Below, one piece after another: positions 17,370 through 26,721 of a DNA stretch of 64,000 nt; the stretch's first letter is position 1; the number at the start of each line of letters is the position of its first letter. Both the position numbers and the translations under genes were made by a program. The DNA lies in assembly GCA_963837635.1 (NCBI GenBank), contig CAWINY010000007.1, positions 992,001 through 1,056,000 of the forward strand, written 5' to 3'. Under the pieces are notes generated by a model that saw nothing but the letters and a program-made list of their open reading frames with translations, did no database searches and was not told the origin of the DNA. The DNA is from CAWINY01 sp963837635 (GTDB lineage: Bacteria > Acidobacteriota > Terriglobia > Terriglobales > Acidobacteriaceae).

Positions 17370-18859
17370 TACTGTTCTCCTCTTGCAATCTTCGTCGCGC
17401 GCACCAGCGCCTGCGCCTTGTTCAGGCACTCTTCGTACTCTTTCTCCGGGTTGGAATCGGCTACGATGCCGGCGCCGGCTTGCACGTAGGCGTGCTTTTT
17501 CTTTAGGAACATGGTGCGGATGGCGATGCAGGAATCAAGATTGCCCGCGAAATCGGCATAAAAAACCGAGCCGCCGTAGAGGCCGCGGCGCAGCGGTTCC
17601 AACTCTTCGATGATCTCCATGGCGCGAACCTTGGGCGCGCCGGTCAGCGTGCCTGCCGGAAAACAGGCGGCGAAGGCGGCGAGCGCGTCAAGATCGGGAC
17701 GCAAGCAGCCTTCGACGGCGGAAACGATGTGCATCACGTGGGAATAGCGCTCGACGTACATCAGATCGCGCACCTTGACCGAGCCATACTGGCTGACGCG
17801 GCCCAGGTCGTTGCGGCCGAGATCGACCAGCATAACGTGCTCGGCACACTCTTTGGCGTCGGCGCGCAGTTCCTTCTCGAGCCGCTGATCGGCGGCTTCG
17901 TCCGCGCCGCGAGGGCGGGTGCCCGCGATGGGCCGGTATTCGAGCTGCTGTCCGGTAACCCGCACCAGCATCTCGGGCGATGAGCCGAGCACGTGGGTGT
18001 CGCCCATGCGCAGAAAATACATGTAGGGCGACGGGTTCACCGCGCGCAGCGAACGATAGATGTCGAAGGGCTCAACTCCCGGCTCGAAATCCAAGCGTTG
18101 GGAGAGCACGACCTGGAAGACGTCGCCGGCGGTGATGTATTCCTTGGCGCGATTGACGGCGTTCATGTAGGCGCGCTTGCTGGTCGAGCTGTGCACCTTC
18201 AGTTTGCCAGCAACGCCGGCGTGATTTCGCCGGGCCATGCTGCGGGCGGCCTCGCGCAAGCCCTTGGCAAGCTGCTTTTCGATGGCGTCGATGTCCGCCA
18301 GGGCGCGGTCGTAGGCCTTGCGCGGCGACTCGCGCGCCACGTCAGCGGCGGCGATGATGTGAATCTGGTGGCGCACATGATCGAAGGCCAGCAGGCGGTC
18401 GAAGAACATCAGGGCGCAATCGGGGGTGGCGAGTTCGTCCTTGGCGCGGTTGGGCAGCTTCTCCAGCCGGCGCACCACGTCGTACGAGAAGAAGCCGACT
18501 GCGCCCGCGGTAAAGGGCGGCAGCCCGGGAATGCTGGCGGGACGGTGTTCGCGCAGCAGTTCGCGCACTGCGGCGAACAACGACCCCTGGTGACGGGTCG
18601 TTTTGCCATTGCGCTCGATGGTGATCTGGTCCCCGACGGCGCTCAGTGTCATGTACGGGCGAACGCCGAGAAAGGTGTAGCGCCCAACCTTCTCCCCGCC
18701 CTCCACCGACTCCAACAGGAACGCACTGCGTTCCTTGGCAGCAATGCTGAGGAACGCCGACACGGGCGTGAGCAGGTCGGCGGGCACGGCCCGCGATACG
18801 GGCACAAGGGTGGCATTCGCGGCGAGGCGGCGAAACTCTGAATAATCCGGAATCAGCAT
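17369..18859 (-). CDS. trpE: Anthranilate synthase component I
   Basis: Converts chorismate to anthranilate, the first committed step of tryptophan synthesis. The N-terminal regulatory part contains AFLLESVEGGEKVGRYTFLG, where LLES is the tryptophan feedback site. The chorismate-binding domain includes GDVFQVVLSQRL, NPSPYMYFLRMGD, PIAGTRPRGADEAAD, MLVDLGRNDLGRV, FPAGTLTGAPKVRAMEIIEELE and GSVFYADFAGNLDSCIAIRT. 496 residues, standard. No trp leader peptide or attenuator is visible upstream; the next 366 bases hold an inverted repeat. Confidence 0.95.
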   Translation of the reverse strand: MLIPDYSEFRRLAANATLVPVSRAVPADLLTPVSAFLSIAAKERSAFLLESVEGGEKVGRYTFLGVRPYMTLSAVGDQITIERNGKTTRHQGSLFAAVRELLREHRPASIPGLPPFTAGAVGFFSYDVVRRLEKLPNRAKDELATPDCALMFFDRLLAFDHVRHQIHIIAAADVARESPRKAYDRALADIDAIEKQLAKGLREAARSMARRNHAGVAGKLKVHSSTSKRAYMNAVNRAKEYITAGDVFQVVLSQRLDFEPGVEPFDIYRSLRAVNPSPYMYFLRMGDTHVLGSSPEMLVRVTGQQLEYRPIAGTRPRGADEAADQRLEKELRADAKECAEHVMLVDLGRNDLGRVSQYGSVKVRDLMYVERYSHVMHIVSAVEGCLRPDLDALAAFAACFPAGTLTGAPKVRAMEIIEELEPLRRGLYGGSVFYADFAGNLDSCIAIRTMFLKKKHAYVQAGAGIVADSNPEKEYEECLNKAQALVRATKIARGEQ

Positions 18860-19064
18860 GACGATTGACGCCGGTTGCCACGGGCCTTTATGCCTGCCAA
18901 GCGGTTAGCGCTCGCTGGCGACCCTGGCAGCTCTGGCGGAAGTTTGATTATACGAGTAAGGAGGGCAGGGCGGCGATAAGTCCGCATGGCACCCCACGCT
19001 TGCCAGCTTCGCCCGGGCGCGAGTAGACTGCCCCATCTGATCCAAACAACATGCGCTTTTAGAG

Positions 19065-19149
19065 CCACAGATATTACGGATCTAACGGATGCACGGATCG
19101 GGCAAAGGTCAGGATCCGCGTACATCCGTTCGATCCGTGTAATCCGTGG
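19065..19149. repeat. Inverted repeat upstream of glutamate dehydrogenase
   Basis: Imperfect long arms starting CCACAGATATTACGGAT (19065) and ending ATCCGTGTAATCCGTGG (19149), with inner CGGATGCACGGAT / ATCCGCGTACATCCG. It is a third palindromic family (CGGATTACACGGAT type). It occupies part of the 366-base gap between the divergent trpE and gdhA; I see no defined promoter in the rest. Confidence 0.75.
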
Positions 19150-19225
19150 TCAGGATAAGGGGTCTCATATCCGAGCCAGAGCATCTGAAATTCAAGAGGA
19201 GCGCTGAAAAACGGGCGGAGTCGCT

Positions 19226-20497
<1,272 letters not shown>

Positions 20498-20520
20498 GTT
20501 ACGACCTACCCACATCTGCC

Positions 20521-20634
20521 GGGGTGCCCCAGGTTCGCGCCGTGCTGTTCGGCGCTAACCTGGGATTGTTTTTTGCACCCCGAATGCACAGAGCAACCCA
20601 CGTTAAGCGCTTCGCGCTGAACGTGGGGCACCCA
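20521..20634. repeat. Double-hairpin palindromic element
   Basis: Outer GGGGTGCCCC (20521-20530) and GGGGCACCC (20625-20633) bracket two hairpins: CCCAGGTT.GCGCC/GGCGC.AACCTGGG (20528-20564) and CCCACGTTAAGCGC/GCGCTGAACGTGGG (20597-20627). The first doubles as a terminator. Confidence 0.7.
20528..20574 (+). terminator. Rho-independent terminator after gdhA
   Basis: 14-position stem (CCCAGGTTCGCGCC with GGCGCTAACCTGGG, one mismatch), a 9-base loop, then ATTG and six T residues at 20569-20574. It begins 31 bases after the gdhA stop. Confidence 0.8.
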
Positions 20635-20684
20635 TCATTAAGGTTCCCGGGATTTTACGAGCAAACAAGAACATCGAGGTAGTT

Positions 20685-20734
20685 TTGCCATGTTTTGTGG
20701 TAGGTGGTATGGTATTATTTATGGTCTATACCAT
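20685..20734 (+). promoter_or_regulatory. Candidate promoter and operator of the toxin-antitoxin pair
   Basis: TTGCCA (20685-20690), a 17-base spacer and TATGGT (20708-20713) resemble a -35/-10 pair. Overlapping and following it are the inverted repeats ATGGTAT-N12-ATACCAT (20709-20734) and ATGGT-CTAT-ACCAT (20721-20734). AbrB-type antitoxins commonly autoregulate through such palindromes; binding here is inference. Confidence 0.45.
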
Positions 20735-20739
20735 GTAAT

Positions 20740-21000
20740 ATGGAACTTAAAATAGACAAATCGGGGCGGATCGTCGTTCCCAAGCCTCTCCGGGAGCGAC
20801 TAGGGTTCAAGCCAGACACGGAACTGGAAGCGATTGAGCAGCCGGATGGCGTGCTCCTCAAGCGGGTCCAAGAACGGCCTCCAATGATTAAGGTCGATGG
20901 TCTTTGGGTCCATCAGGGTGTCGCAGAGCCGGGTGCCGATTGGAGACGTATTCTTGACGACGTGCGCGAAGAGCGGATGGACTCCCTCTTGAAAGCGTAG
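20740..21000 (+). CDS. AbrB/MazE-type antitoxin (VapB-like)
   Basis: 86 residues. The N-terminal swapped-hairpin DNA-binding domain is explicit (MELKIDKSGRIVVPKPLRERLGF), followed by an acidic C-terminal part (WRRILDDVREERMDSLLKA) suited to wrapping a PIN toxin. ATG 20740 is chosen because the domain begins there; the frame is open from 20704 but that stretch covers the candidate operator. The PIN gene starts 5 bases after the stop. Role as antitoxin and autorepressor is inferred from family and pairing. Confidence 0.85.
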   Translation: MELKIDKSGRIVVPKPLRERLGFKPDTELEAIEQPDGVLLKRVQERPPMIKVDGLWVHQGVAEPGADWRRILDDVREERMDSLLKA

Positions 21001-21005
21001 CCGGG

Positions 21006-21443
21006 ATGGATATTTTTTTCGATACGACCGTTCTCGTCGCCGCCTCCGAGCAAAGCCATCCCCATTACCCACAAGCCAGACCTGCGCTGCTGCGCGTCGC
21101 CGCTGGTCAGGACCGGGGGTTCATGTGCGCACACTCCATCGCCGAAGTGTATGCCGCACTTACGCGCCTGCCGGTACAGCCGCGCATACACCCGCTCGAG
21201 GCGGTGCGCATCATCAGTGACAACGTCCTGCCGCATTTTGAGGTCGTACCCCTCGATAAGACGGACTATCTGAAAGCCTTGAACGCGATGGGAAGCGGCG
21301 GATGGATCGGGGCAAAGATTTACGACGTGTTGCTGCTGCGCTGTGCGGCAAGATGCGCGGTGGAACGAATCTACACATTGAATCTCGCGGAATTCAAGCA
21401 GTTGGCTCCAGCCGGTCTGCAAGAAAAAGTATGTGCGCCATAA
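21006..21443 (+). CDS. PIN-domain toxin (VapC-like ribonuclease)
   Basis: 145-residue PIN-domain protein, probably an RNase toxin neutralised by the preceding antitoxin. The acidic active-site residues of the family are visible: Asp in MDIFFDTTVLV (D6), Glu in CAHSIAEVYAAL, Asp in KIYDVLLLRC, and the position after strand 4 in YTLNLAEFK, where Asn replaces the common Asp. Length and order (antitoxin first) are typical of VapBC. The cellular target cannot be predicted. Confidence 0.87.
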   Translation: MDIFFDTTVLVAASEQSHPHYPQARPALLRVAAGQDRGFMCAHSIAEVYAALTRLPVQPRIHPLEAVRIISDNVLPHFEVVPLDKTDYLKALNAMGSGGWIGAKIYDVLLLRCAARCAVERIYTLNLAEFKQLAPAGLQEKVCAP

Positions 21444-21574
21444 GCAACGAGATCTTGCGGCTCGTGCCGCCCGGAACAGTCCACCCGCGTGAGCTGCGTA
21501 CGGCTTAGGAATCAACAAAGTCTTTCCCTTCCCTTAGTGCATCCAATGGGCACGAGCACCTCAGTAAGTGCAGT

Positions 21575-21640
21575 CGCACTTGTTGGGGACCCCCGCGAGT
21601 ACCCGACAAGCGCCGCGCACTTGTTGGGACTTCGCGGGGG
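21575..21640. repeat. Short direct and inverted repeats before egtB
   Basis: CGCACTTGTTGGG occurs at 21575 and again at 21616 (41 bases apart); each is followed by CCCCGCGA or its complement TCGCGGGG, so the block also folds. No gene is apparent in 21444-21673. Confidence 0.55.
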
Positions 21641-21673
21641 ATTGTTGCCGGCCCTCCGGCCCCAGGAGCCCGC

Positions 21674-23008
21674 ATGGCGCCTTCGACGACTTTGACTTGG
21701 AGCGCCGACCTCACAGCCAAGCTGGCCACGCGCTATGTGGCCGTCCGCGAGATGACGGAACGGCTGGCGGCGCCGCTGAGCGCCGAAGACTGCATGCTGC
21801 AGTCCATGCCGGACGCCAGTCCCACCAAGTGGCATCTGGCGCATACCAGTTGGTTTTTCGAGACCTTCATCCTCGCGCCGCACGCGGCCGACTACCGGCC
21901 ACTCGATCCGCAGTACACGTTCCTCTACAACTCGTATTACAAACAATTGGGAGCGCATCCTTTGCGTTGCGCGCGCGGGCTGGTGTCGCGCCCCACGCTG
22001 CAGCAGGTTTACGCGTACCGCCGCCATGTCGATGAACACATGTCGCGATTGCTGCAGGCGGGCTGGATCGCGCCGGAAATTGCGGCCTTGGTGGAATTGG
22101 GGCTGAACCACGAGCAACAGCACCAGGAGCTGATCGTCACCGATATCAAACACGCGCTGTGGTCCCAGCCCCTGCGGCCCGCCTACATCGAACGCCGCCC
22201 CCAGGACTATCCCTACCCGGTGCAGTTTGAATTCTTCAACGTGCTCGGCGGTCTGGAATGGATTGGCCATGCCGGCGACGGCTTCGCCTTCGACAACGAG
22301 ACCCCGCGGCATCAGGTCTATCTGCGCGAATTCCGCATCGGCTCGCGACTGGTGACCAATGGCGAGTATCTGGAGTTCATGCGCGACGGCGGCTACAGCA
22401 AGCCGCAGTTGTGGCTCTCCGATGGCTGGGACGCAGTGATCGCAAATGAGTGGCGCGCGCCGCTCTATTGGGAACCGCAGCGCACCGCAAAACGCGAGGA
22501 TTCGGCGCGTTTTGGGGACCCCGACGACGAATGGCGGATTTTCACCCTGGCCGGATGGCGGGAGATCGATCCGCATGAGCCGGTGTGCCACATCAGCTAT
22601 TACGAGGCTGATGCGTACGCCCGCTGGGCCGGGGCGCGGCTGCCAACCGAGCCCGAGTGGGAAGTCGAAGCCAATCGCGTGGCCATGAACGGTAATTTCC
22701 TCGAAGGGGAGCGCTTTCATCCCCAGCCGGCGCCGCCGGCATCCCTGGTGCCGGTGGGCAAGCCAGCCCAGATGTTCGGTGACCTGTGGGAGTGGACTTC
22801 CAGCGCCTATCTTGGCTATCCGGGTTACCGTCCCAGCGGAGGCGCGTTGGGCGAATACAACGGCAAATTCATGTCCGGCCAAATGGTGTTGCGGGGCGGT
22901 TCCTGCGCCACCCCGCGCTCGCATATTCGCGCGACCTATCGCAACTTCTTCCCGCCACACGCGCGCTGGCAGTTTACGGGAATACGGCTAGCCAATGATT
23001 GCGCGTGA
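21674..23008 (+). CDS. egtB: Ergothioneine biosynthesis protein EgtB (sulfoxide synthase)
   Basis: Non-heme iron enzyme joining a thiol (gamma-glutamylcysteine or cysteine) to trimethylhistidine with O2. The N-terminal DinB-like domain supplies the three-His iron site: H54/H57 in KWHLAHTSWFFE, and H146 and H150 in LNHEQQHQE. The C-terminal FGE-sulfatase domain has GGLEWIGHAGDGFAFDNETP, WAGARLPTEPEWE, GDLWEWTSSAY and MVLRGGSCATPRSHIR. AGGAG lies 7 bases before ATG 21674. egtD overlaps its 3' end by 14 bases, so the pair forms an operon. egtA, egtC and egtE are not nearby. Confidence 0.92.
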   Translation: MAPSTTLTWSADLTAKLATRYVAVREMTERLAAPLSAEDCMLQSMPDASPTKWHLAHTSWFFETFILAPHAADYRPLDPQYTFLYNSYYKQLGAHPLRCARGLVSRPTLQQVYAYRRHVDEHMSRLLQAGWIAPEIAALVELGLNHEQQHQELIVTDIKHALWSQPLRPAYIERRPQDYPYPVQFEFFNVLGGLEWIGHAGDGFAFDNETPRHQVYLREFRIGSRLVTNGEYLEFMRDGGYSKPQLWLSDGWDAVIANEWRAPLYWEPQRTAKREDSARFGDPDDEWRIFTLAGWREIDPHEPVCHISYYEADAYARWAGARLPTEPEWEVEANRVAMNGNFLEGERFHPQPAPPASLVPVGKPAQMFGDLWEWTSSAYLGYPGYRPSGGALGEYNGKFMSGQMVLRGGSCATPRSHIRATYRNFFPPHARWQFTGIRLANDCA

Positions 23009-24170
23009 CACCTTTTCCTTGAGTCAACGAGCGGACCGGGCTGGCTTGGGTGAGCTGCCGGCGATCGCGGAGGATGTCTATCGCGGCCTGACGCGCCAGC
23101 CGAAATCGCTCCCGCCCAAGCTGTTCTACGACGAAGCCGGCTCGCGTCTGTTCGACGAGATCACCACGCTCCCGGAGTATTACCTGACGCGAACCGAGCG
23201 CGGCCTGCTCCAGCAGTATGCCGCCGAGATTCTGGATTTCTTCATAGAGAACCCGGCACCAATCGCCTTGCGCAATGATGATGCCCGAAAACCTGCCACA
23301 GAGACACAGAGACACAGAGAAAAAGTGAATTGTCATCCTGAGCGAAGCGAAGGACCTGTTTCTTCTCCCTGTATCCGTGCCGGAGCCTGCTCGGAGCGAA
23401 ATCGAAGGGTGGGGGATTTTTCCGAGCCGCAACGAGTGAGCATCGTGGAGCTGGGCGCGGGCAGCTCCGAAAAAACCACGCTGCTGTTACAGGCTCTGCT
23501 GGAACTGCAAGGACGGGCGGCTTACTATCCGGTGGACGTCTGCCGCGAGGTGATGCTGCGCTCGAGAAGGCGGCTTCGCGTGGAGTTGCCTTGGCTGTGG
23601 GTGGAACCGATCGTTGCCGATTACACGCTGGGACTGCCGGCGCTGTCGCGGATCCGGGAAAGAAAACTGGTGCTCTCGATCGGCTCGAGCCTCGGCAACT
23701 TCGAGCCGATGGAGGCTTCCTCCGTGCTGCGCGCCATCCGACGTTCGCTCGCCCCCGGAGACGCCCTGCTACTCGGCGCCGACCTGGTGAAGGACGCGTC
23801 GGTGCTCCTCCCGGCCTACGATGACGCCGCCGGGGTCACGGCGCGGTTCAATCAGAACATTTTGGCGCGCATCAATCGCGAACTCGGCGGACACTTCGAC
23901 CTCGACAGCTTCCACCACGTGACGCAGTGGAACCCGCAGGAGTCGCGGATCGAGATGTACCTGGAAAGTTTGCGCACGCAGCAGGTGCCGATCGACCTGC
24001 TGCGGACGTGCGTGCGGTTCGAGGCTGGGGAGCGCATCCACACCGAAAACAGCTACAAGTTCACGCCCGGCATGATCGCCTCGATTCTGCATAACGGCGG
24101 CTTCACCCTGGAACGAGCGTGGACGGATGAGAAGCGTTGGTTCGGCCTGCACTTGGCGAGAGTGGAGTAA
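22995..24170 (+). CDS. egtD: L-histidine N-alpha-methyltransferase EgtD, with a repeat-derived insertion
   Basis: SAM-dependent trimethylation of histidine to hercynine, the substrate of EgtB. Recognised from LPPKLFYDEAGSRLFDEITTLPEYYLTRTE, VELGAGSSEKT (SAM loop), YPVDVCREVM, LSIGSSLGNFEPMEA, and the C-terminal ENSYKFTPGMI. Family members are ~320 residues; this one has 391. The surplus is about residues 88-146, encoded by dispersed repeats: TETQRHREK from a CACAGAGACACAGAG unit and NCHPERSEGP from a TGTCATCCTGAGCG unit. The reading frame is kept. Whether the enzyme still works is unknown; the insertion lies in the linker before the SAM loop. Confidence 0.9.
   Translation: MIARDTFSLSQRADRAGLGELPAIAEDVYRGLTRQPKSLPPKLFYDEAGSRLFDEITTLPEYYLTRTERGLLQQYAAEILDFFIENPAPIALRNDDARKPATETQRHREKVNCHPERSEGPVSSPCIRAGACSERNRRVGDFSEPQRVSIVELGAGSSEKTTLLLQALLELQGRAAYYPVDVCREVMLRSRRRLRVELPWLWVEPIVADYTLGLPALSRIRERKLVLSIGSSLGNFEPMEASSVLRAIRRSLAPGDALLLGADLVKDASVLLPAYDDAAGVTARFNQNILARINRELGGHFDLDSFHHVTQWNPQESRIEMYLESLRTQQVPIDLLRTCVRFEAGERIHTENSYKFTPGMIASILHNGGFTLERAWTDEKRWFGLHLARVE
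23295..23380. repeat. Dispersed repeats inserted inside egtD
   Basis: GCCACAGAGACACAGAGACA at 23295 faces a decayed CTCCCTGTATCCGTG near 23366. Between them is TGTCATCCTGAGCGAAGCG (23331). This is the same nested structure as the purM-purN repeat block (10917-11028), here inside a coding sequence. Confidence 0.75.
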
Positions 24171-24280
24171 GCAATCCGGTTGGGAGCGTCTCGTCTCGGA
24201 GCGGCAGAGTGCTGGGCAGGGCCGGAGGAAGCCATTGCTGCTGCGGGCTGCTCGCTCGCGCTATAATTTGACGTCTTCGT

Positions 24281-24835
24281 ATGGAAGCTTCGCTTTACGC
24301 CGTGGTCGCCTACGTGCGGCACCCTGTGGGGGATTTTGTCGAGCAACTCGGACGGGAGCTTTATCCCTCGCATCCTGAGTTGCCGGCGCATGTGACTATT
24401 CTCCCCCCGCGCACGCTGCAGGGCAGCGAACAAGCCGCAGGCGAGATCATCACCCAAATCTGCCGCAACGTGGAACCTTTCGAAATCGTGCTGGGCGACG
24501 TGGAGACGTTCAGCCCCACCACCCCGACAATCTTCATCCGGGTGGCCCATGCGGCTTACCGCATCCGCGAACTGCACGACCGGCTCAATGTCGGCGCGTT
24601 GCATTGCGACGAGCCTTGGCCCTACATGCCGCACCTCACGATCGTCAAGATGACGGGCGACGAGCAGGCCCGCCAGGCCGCGCTCGAAGCTCGTAACCGC
24701 TGGGCCAGTTACCCCGGTTCCCGCCGCCTGCCGATCGAGCAGTTGACCTTCGTCCGGCAAAAAGATACCGCCTATTACTGGCAGGATCTGCTGCCCGTGC
24801 CGCTGGGACAGAGTGAAAATATTGTGGGCAGGTGA
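24281..24835 (+). CDS. 2H phosphoesterase (2'-5' RNA ligase-like) protein
   Basis: 184 residues of the LigT/2H fold. The two signature H-x-T/S motifs are present as ELPAHVTILPPR and YMPHLTIVKM, spaced about 80 residues apart as in the family. Such proteins act on 2'-5' or cyclic phosphodiester bonds in RNA or nucleotides; the substrate here is unknown. It follows egtD in the same direction after 110 bases but no shared pathway is evident. Confidence 0.78.
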   Translation: MEASLYAVVAYVRHPVGDFVEQLGRELYPSHPELPAHVTILPPRTLQGSEQAAGEIITQICRNVEPFEIVLGDVETFSPTTPTIFIRVAHAAYRIRELHDRLNVGALHCDEPWPYMPHLTIVKMTGDEQARQAALEARNRWASYPGSRRLPIEQLTFVRQKDTAYYWQDLLPVPLGQSENIVGR

Positions 24836-24946
24836 CCAAAGTCCAGCAGCCGATTAGAAGCCCGCATTGCCCTTTGTGCATGTTGTCTTGCCAGCTCCCC
24901 CGGATTGTAATGATTTGGGCACGTATTCCTTCGGGGGGAACAGCGC

Positions 24947-26215
24947 ATGCAGATCACGGTGTACGGTGCGGGGTACCTGGGAACGTTGTTTTCGGCCTGT
25001 TTGGCGGATTTCGGCCTGCCGGTGAGCTGCTGCGATCAGGACACCACCACGCTAACCGCGTTGGCCGAAGGCAATGTCCCCTACTACGAGCGGAACCTGA
25101 ACGACATCATTCACCGCGGAGTGCGCGCCGGGCGGCTAGTCTATTCGACCGACCTGGCATCGTGCGTTCCCAGAGCGAAAGTCGTCTTCCTCGCTCAAGA
25201 TTCGCCGGCTTACCTGGAACAAACCGCAATCAAGCTGGCTTCGCTGACCAACGATGAGGCGCTGCTCGTCGTGGTGACCCCGGTTTCGGTCGGCACCACG
25301 GCGCAGATCCAGCGGCGCATCCAGGAGCTCGGGCACAAGGTGACGGTGGTCTGCCAGCCGATGTTTTTCACCGACGGCTGCGCGGTCGAGGACTTCAATT
25401 GGCCCGACCGCATCCTGATCGGCGCCTCCAGCAACAGTGCGGTTCTCACCCTGAAGCAGGTTTACCGGCCGCTGGTCATGCGCGGTGTGCCGGTGATCGT
25501 CACCAGTTTCGAGACGGCCGAACTGGCGCGCGAAGCCACCACCGCGTTTGTCGCCACCAAAATTTCATTCATCAACGAGCTGGCACGGCTGTGCGAACGG
25601 GTTGGCGCCGATGCGGTCGATCTAGCTCTGGCGCTGGGGCTGGACAAGAAGATTGCTCCGCGCTGCTTGCAGGCGGGCGCGGGCTTTGGCGGCGCCTTTG
25701 TCGAGGCGGACATGGAGGCGCTGTCGCAACTGGCCGGCAACAACGGCGTGTCGCTGAAAGTGCTAGCCGCGGCCCGCGAGGTGAACTGCGGCCTCTCGGA
25801 AAACCTGGCCGACAAGATCTGCCGCGCCCTGGACTCGGTCAGCGGCAAGGCGCTGGGACTCCTGGGCCTGGCTTTTAAGCCCAACACCAACTCCGTGGCG
25901 GGCTCGTCCTCGGTTCAGCTGGCGCGCAAGCTACGGGCGCGAGGGGCATCGATCCGCGCCTATGATCCCGTGGCGCTGAGCGAGGCGAAGGAGGAGCTGT
26001 CCTCGCTCGTGCACTACTGCAACAACGCCTACGAAGCGGCGGACGGCGGGGATGCCCTGGTGGTCGCCACCGGCTGGCCCGAGTTCCGCGCCCTGGATTT
26101 CGACAAGATTAAACGGCTCCTGAAGCGCCCCATCATTGTGGATACCAAAAATCTGCTCGATGGGTATCGCTTGCGCAGCATGGGCTATCAGTACATCGGG
26201 ATCGGCCGAGGGTAG
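24947..26215 (+). CDS. UDP-glucose/GDP-mannose dehydrogenase family protein lacking catalytic residues
   Basis: 422 residues with full UDP-glucose 6-dehydrogenase architecture: N-terminal Rossmann loop VYGAGYLG, central helix FVATKISFINELARLCERVGA (conserved Lys and Asn present), and C-terminal Rossmann domain (LLGLAFKPNTNSVAGSSSVQL). The catalytic segments are altered. The GGSCFPKD loop reads GGAFVEAD (residues 248-255), so the nucleophilic Cys is Phe and the Lys is Ala. The NPEFLREG segment reads QPMFFTDG, losing the Glu. KSTVPVGT reads VTPVSVGT, losing the Thr. The frame is intact, so this looks like a pseudoenzyme or one with a different reaction. A strong terminator follows. Confidence 0.85.
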   Translation: MQITVYGAGYLGTLFSACLADFGLPVSCCDQDTTTLTALAEGNVPYYERNLNDIIHRGVRAGRLVYSTDLASCVPRAKVVFLAQDSPAYLEQTAIKLASLTNDEALLVVVTPVSVGTTAQIQRRIQELGHKVTVVCQPMFFTDGCAVEDFNWPDRILIGASSNSAVLTLKQVYRPLVMRGVPVIVTSFETAELAREATTAFVATKISFINELARLCERVGADAVDLALALGLDKKIAPRCLQAGAGFGGAFVEADMEALSQLAGNNGVSLKVLAAAREVNCGLSENLADKICRALDSVSGKALGLLGLAFKPNTNSVAGSSSVQLARKLRARGASIRAYDPVALSEAKEELSSLVHYCNNAYEAADGGDALVVATGWPEFRALDFDKIKRLLKRPIIVDTKNLLDGYRLRSMGYQYIGIGRG

Positions 26216-26242
26216 CCGCTCGACCATACCTGCAGTAACTTG

Positions 26243-26277
26243 CCCGCAGCCGCCAGCCTCCCGGCTGCGGGTTTTTT
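26243..26277 (+). terminator. Rho-independent terminator
   Basis: Perfect 10-bp stem CCCGCAGCCG / CGGCTGCGGG with a 9-base loop (26253-26261), followed by six T residues. It starts 28 bases after the dehydrogenase-like gene and separates it from the flagellar island. Confidence 0.92.
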
Positions 26278-26325
26278 CTTTCTGGCGATCCTGGCAGAAG
26301 CTCGCAAACGACGCAAATTTGGGTT

Positions 26326-26352
26326 GAACCTTGGCGCCCAGCCTGCCGATAA
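26326..26352 (+). promoter_or_regulatory. Candidate sigma-28 promoter, orphan
   Basis: The -10 box GCCGATAA (26345-26352) matches the sigma-28 consensus exactly; 11 bases upstream GAACCTTG matches TAAAGTTT at 4 of 8 positions. No reading frame of note follows before motA at 26722, so it could give motA a long leader, or drive a small RNA. Confidence 0.5.
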
Positions 26353-26614
26353 ATAGGCGGGTACAGGTTCCGGGCACAGCTCCCACAACGGCGGGGGCAG
26401 TTCCCCAGGAACATTGTGAATTCACTTCTCGAAGACGTTCAACCAACAAGCATCATTTAACGGAAAAGGGCCACGTGCCTTGGTTTGGGCCATGAAGCTG
26501 GCTGTTCGGGTGCTCGATGGATTCACTCACTTCCATGGGAGTTTTCGCTTGGGGATCCACTCGCTGGATCCCATTTCTTTCTCCGCGCACCGGGCCGAAG
26601 GTCAAGCATCGGAT

Positions 26615-26642
26615 TGAATTCAACGCTCACAACTGCCGATAG
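26615..26642 (+). promoter_or_regulatory. motA: Candidate sigma-28 promoter of motAB
   Basis: GCCGATAG at 26635-26642, with TGAATTCA (26615-26622) at a 12-base spacing. About 80 bases before the motA GTG. motAB are class-3, FliA-dependent genes in other bacteria, which fits. The rest of 26216-26721 shows no gene. Confidence 0.6.
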
Positions 26643-26721
26643 ATACCTCGGTGGTGGAGCACGTTCCGGTAGCTTCCCTGGGCCCCGGATACGCACAGCA
26701 TTCCCGAGGAATGAGTGACCT

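Noticed and set aside
26290..26380. Resemblance to a c-di-GMP (GEMM) riboswitch (GACGCAAA and CCTGCCGATAAATAGGCGGG)
   Set aside because: The stem and GNRA-type parts before GACGCAAA are missing and the pairing cannot be completed; the GCCGATAA is better explained as a sigma-28 box.
26504..26519. TGGCTGTTCGGGTGCT as a sigma-54 promoter before motA
   Set aside because: It has GG-N10-GC spacing but lacks TTGCA, unlike the four good sites, and sigma-28 boxes fit motA better.
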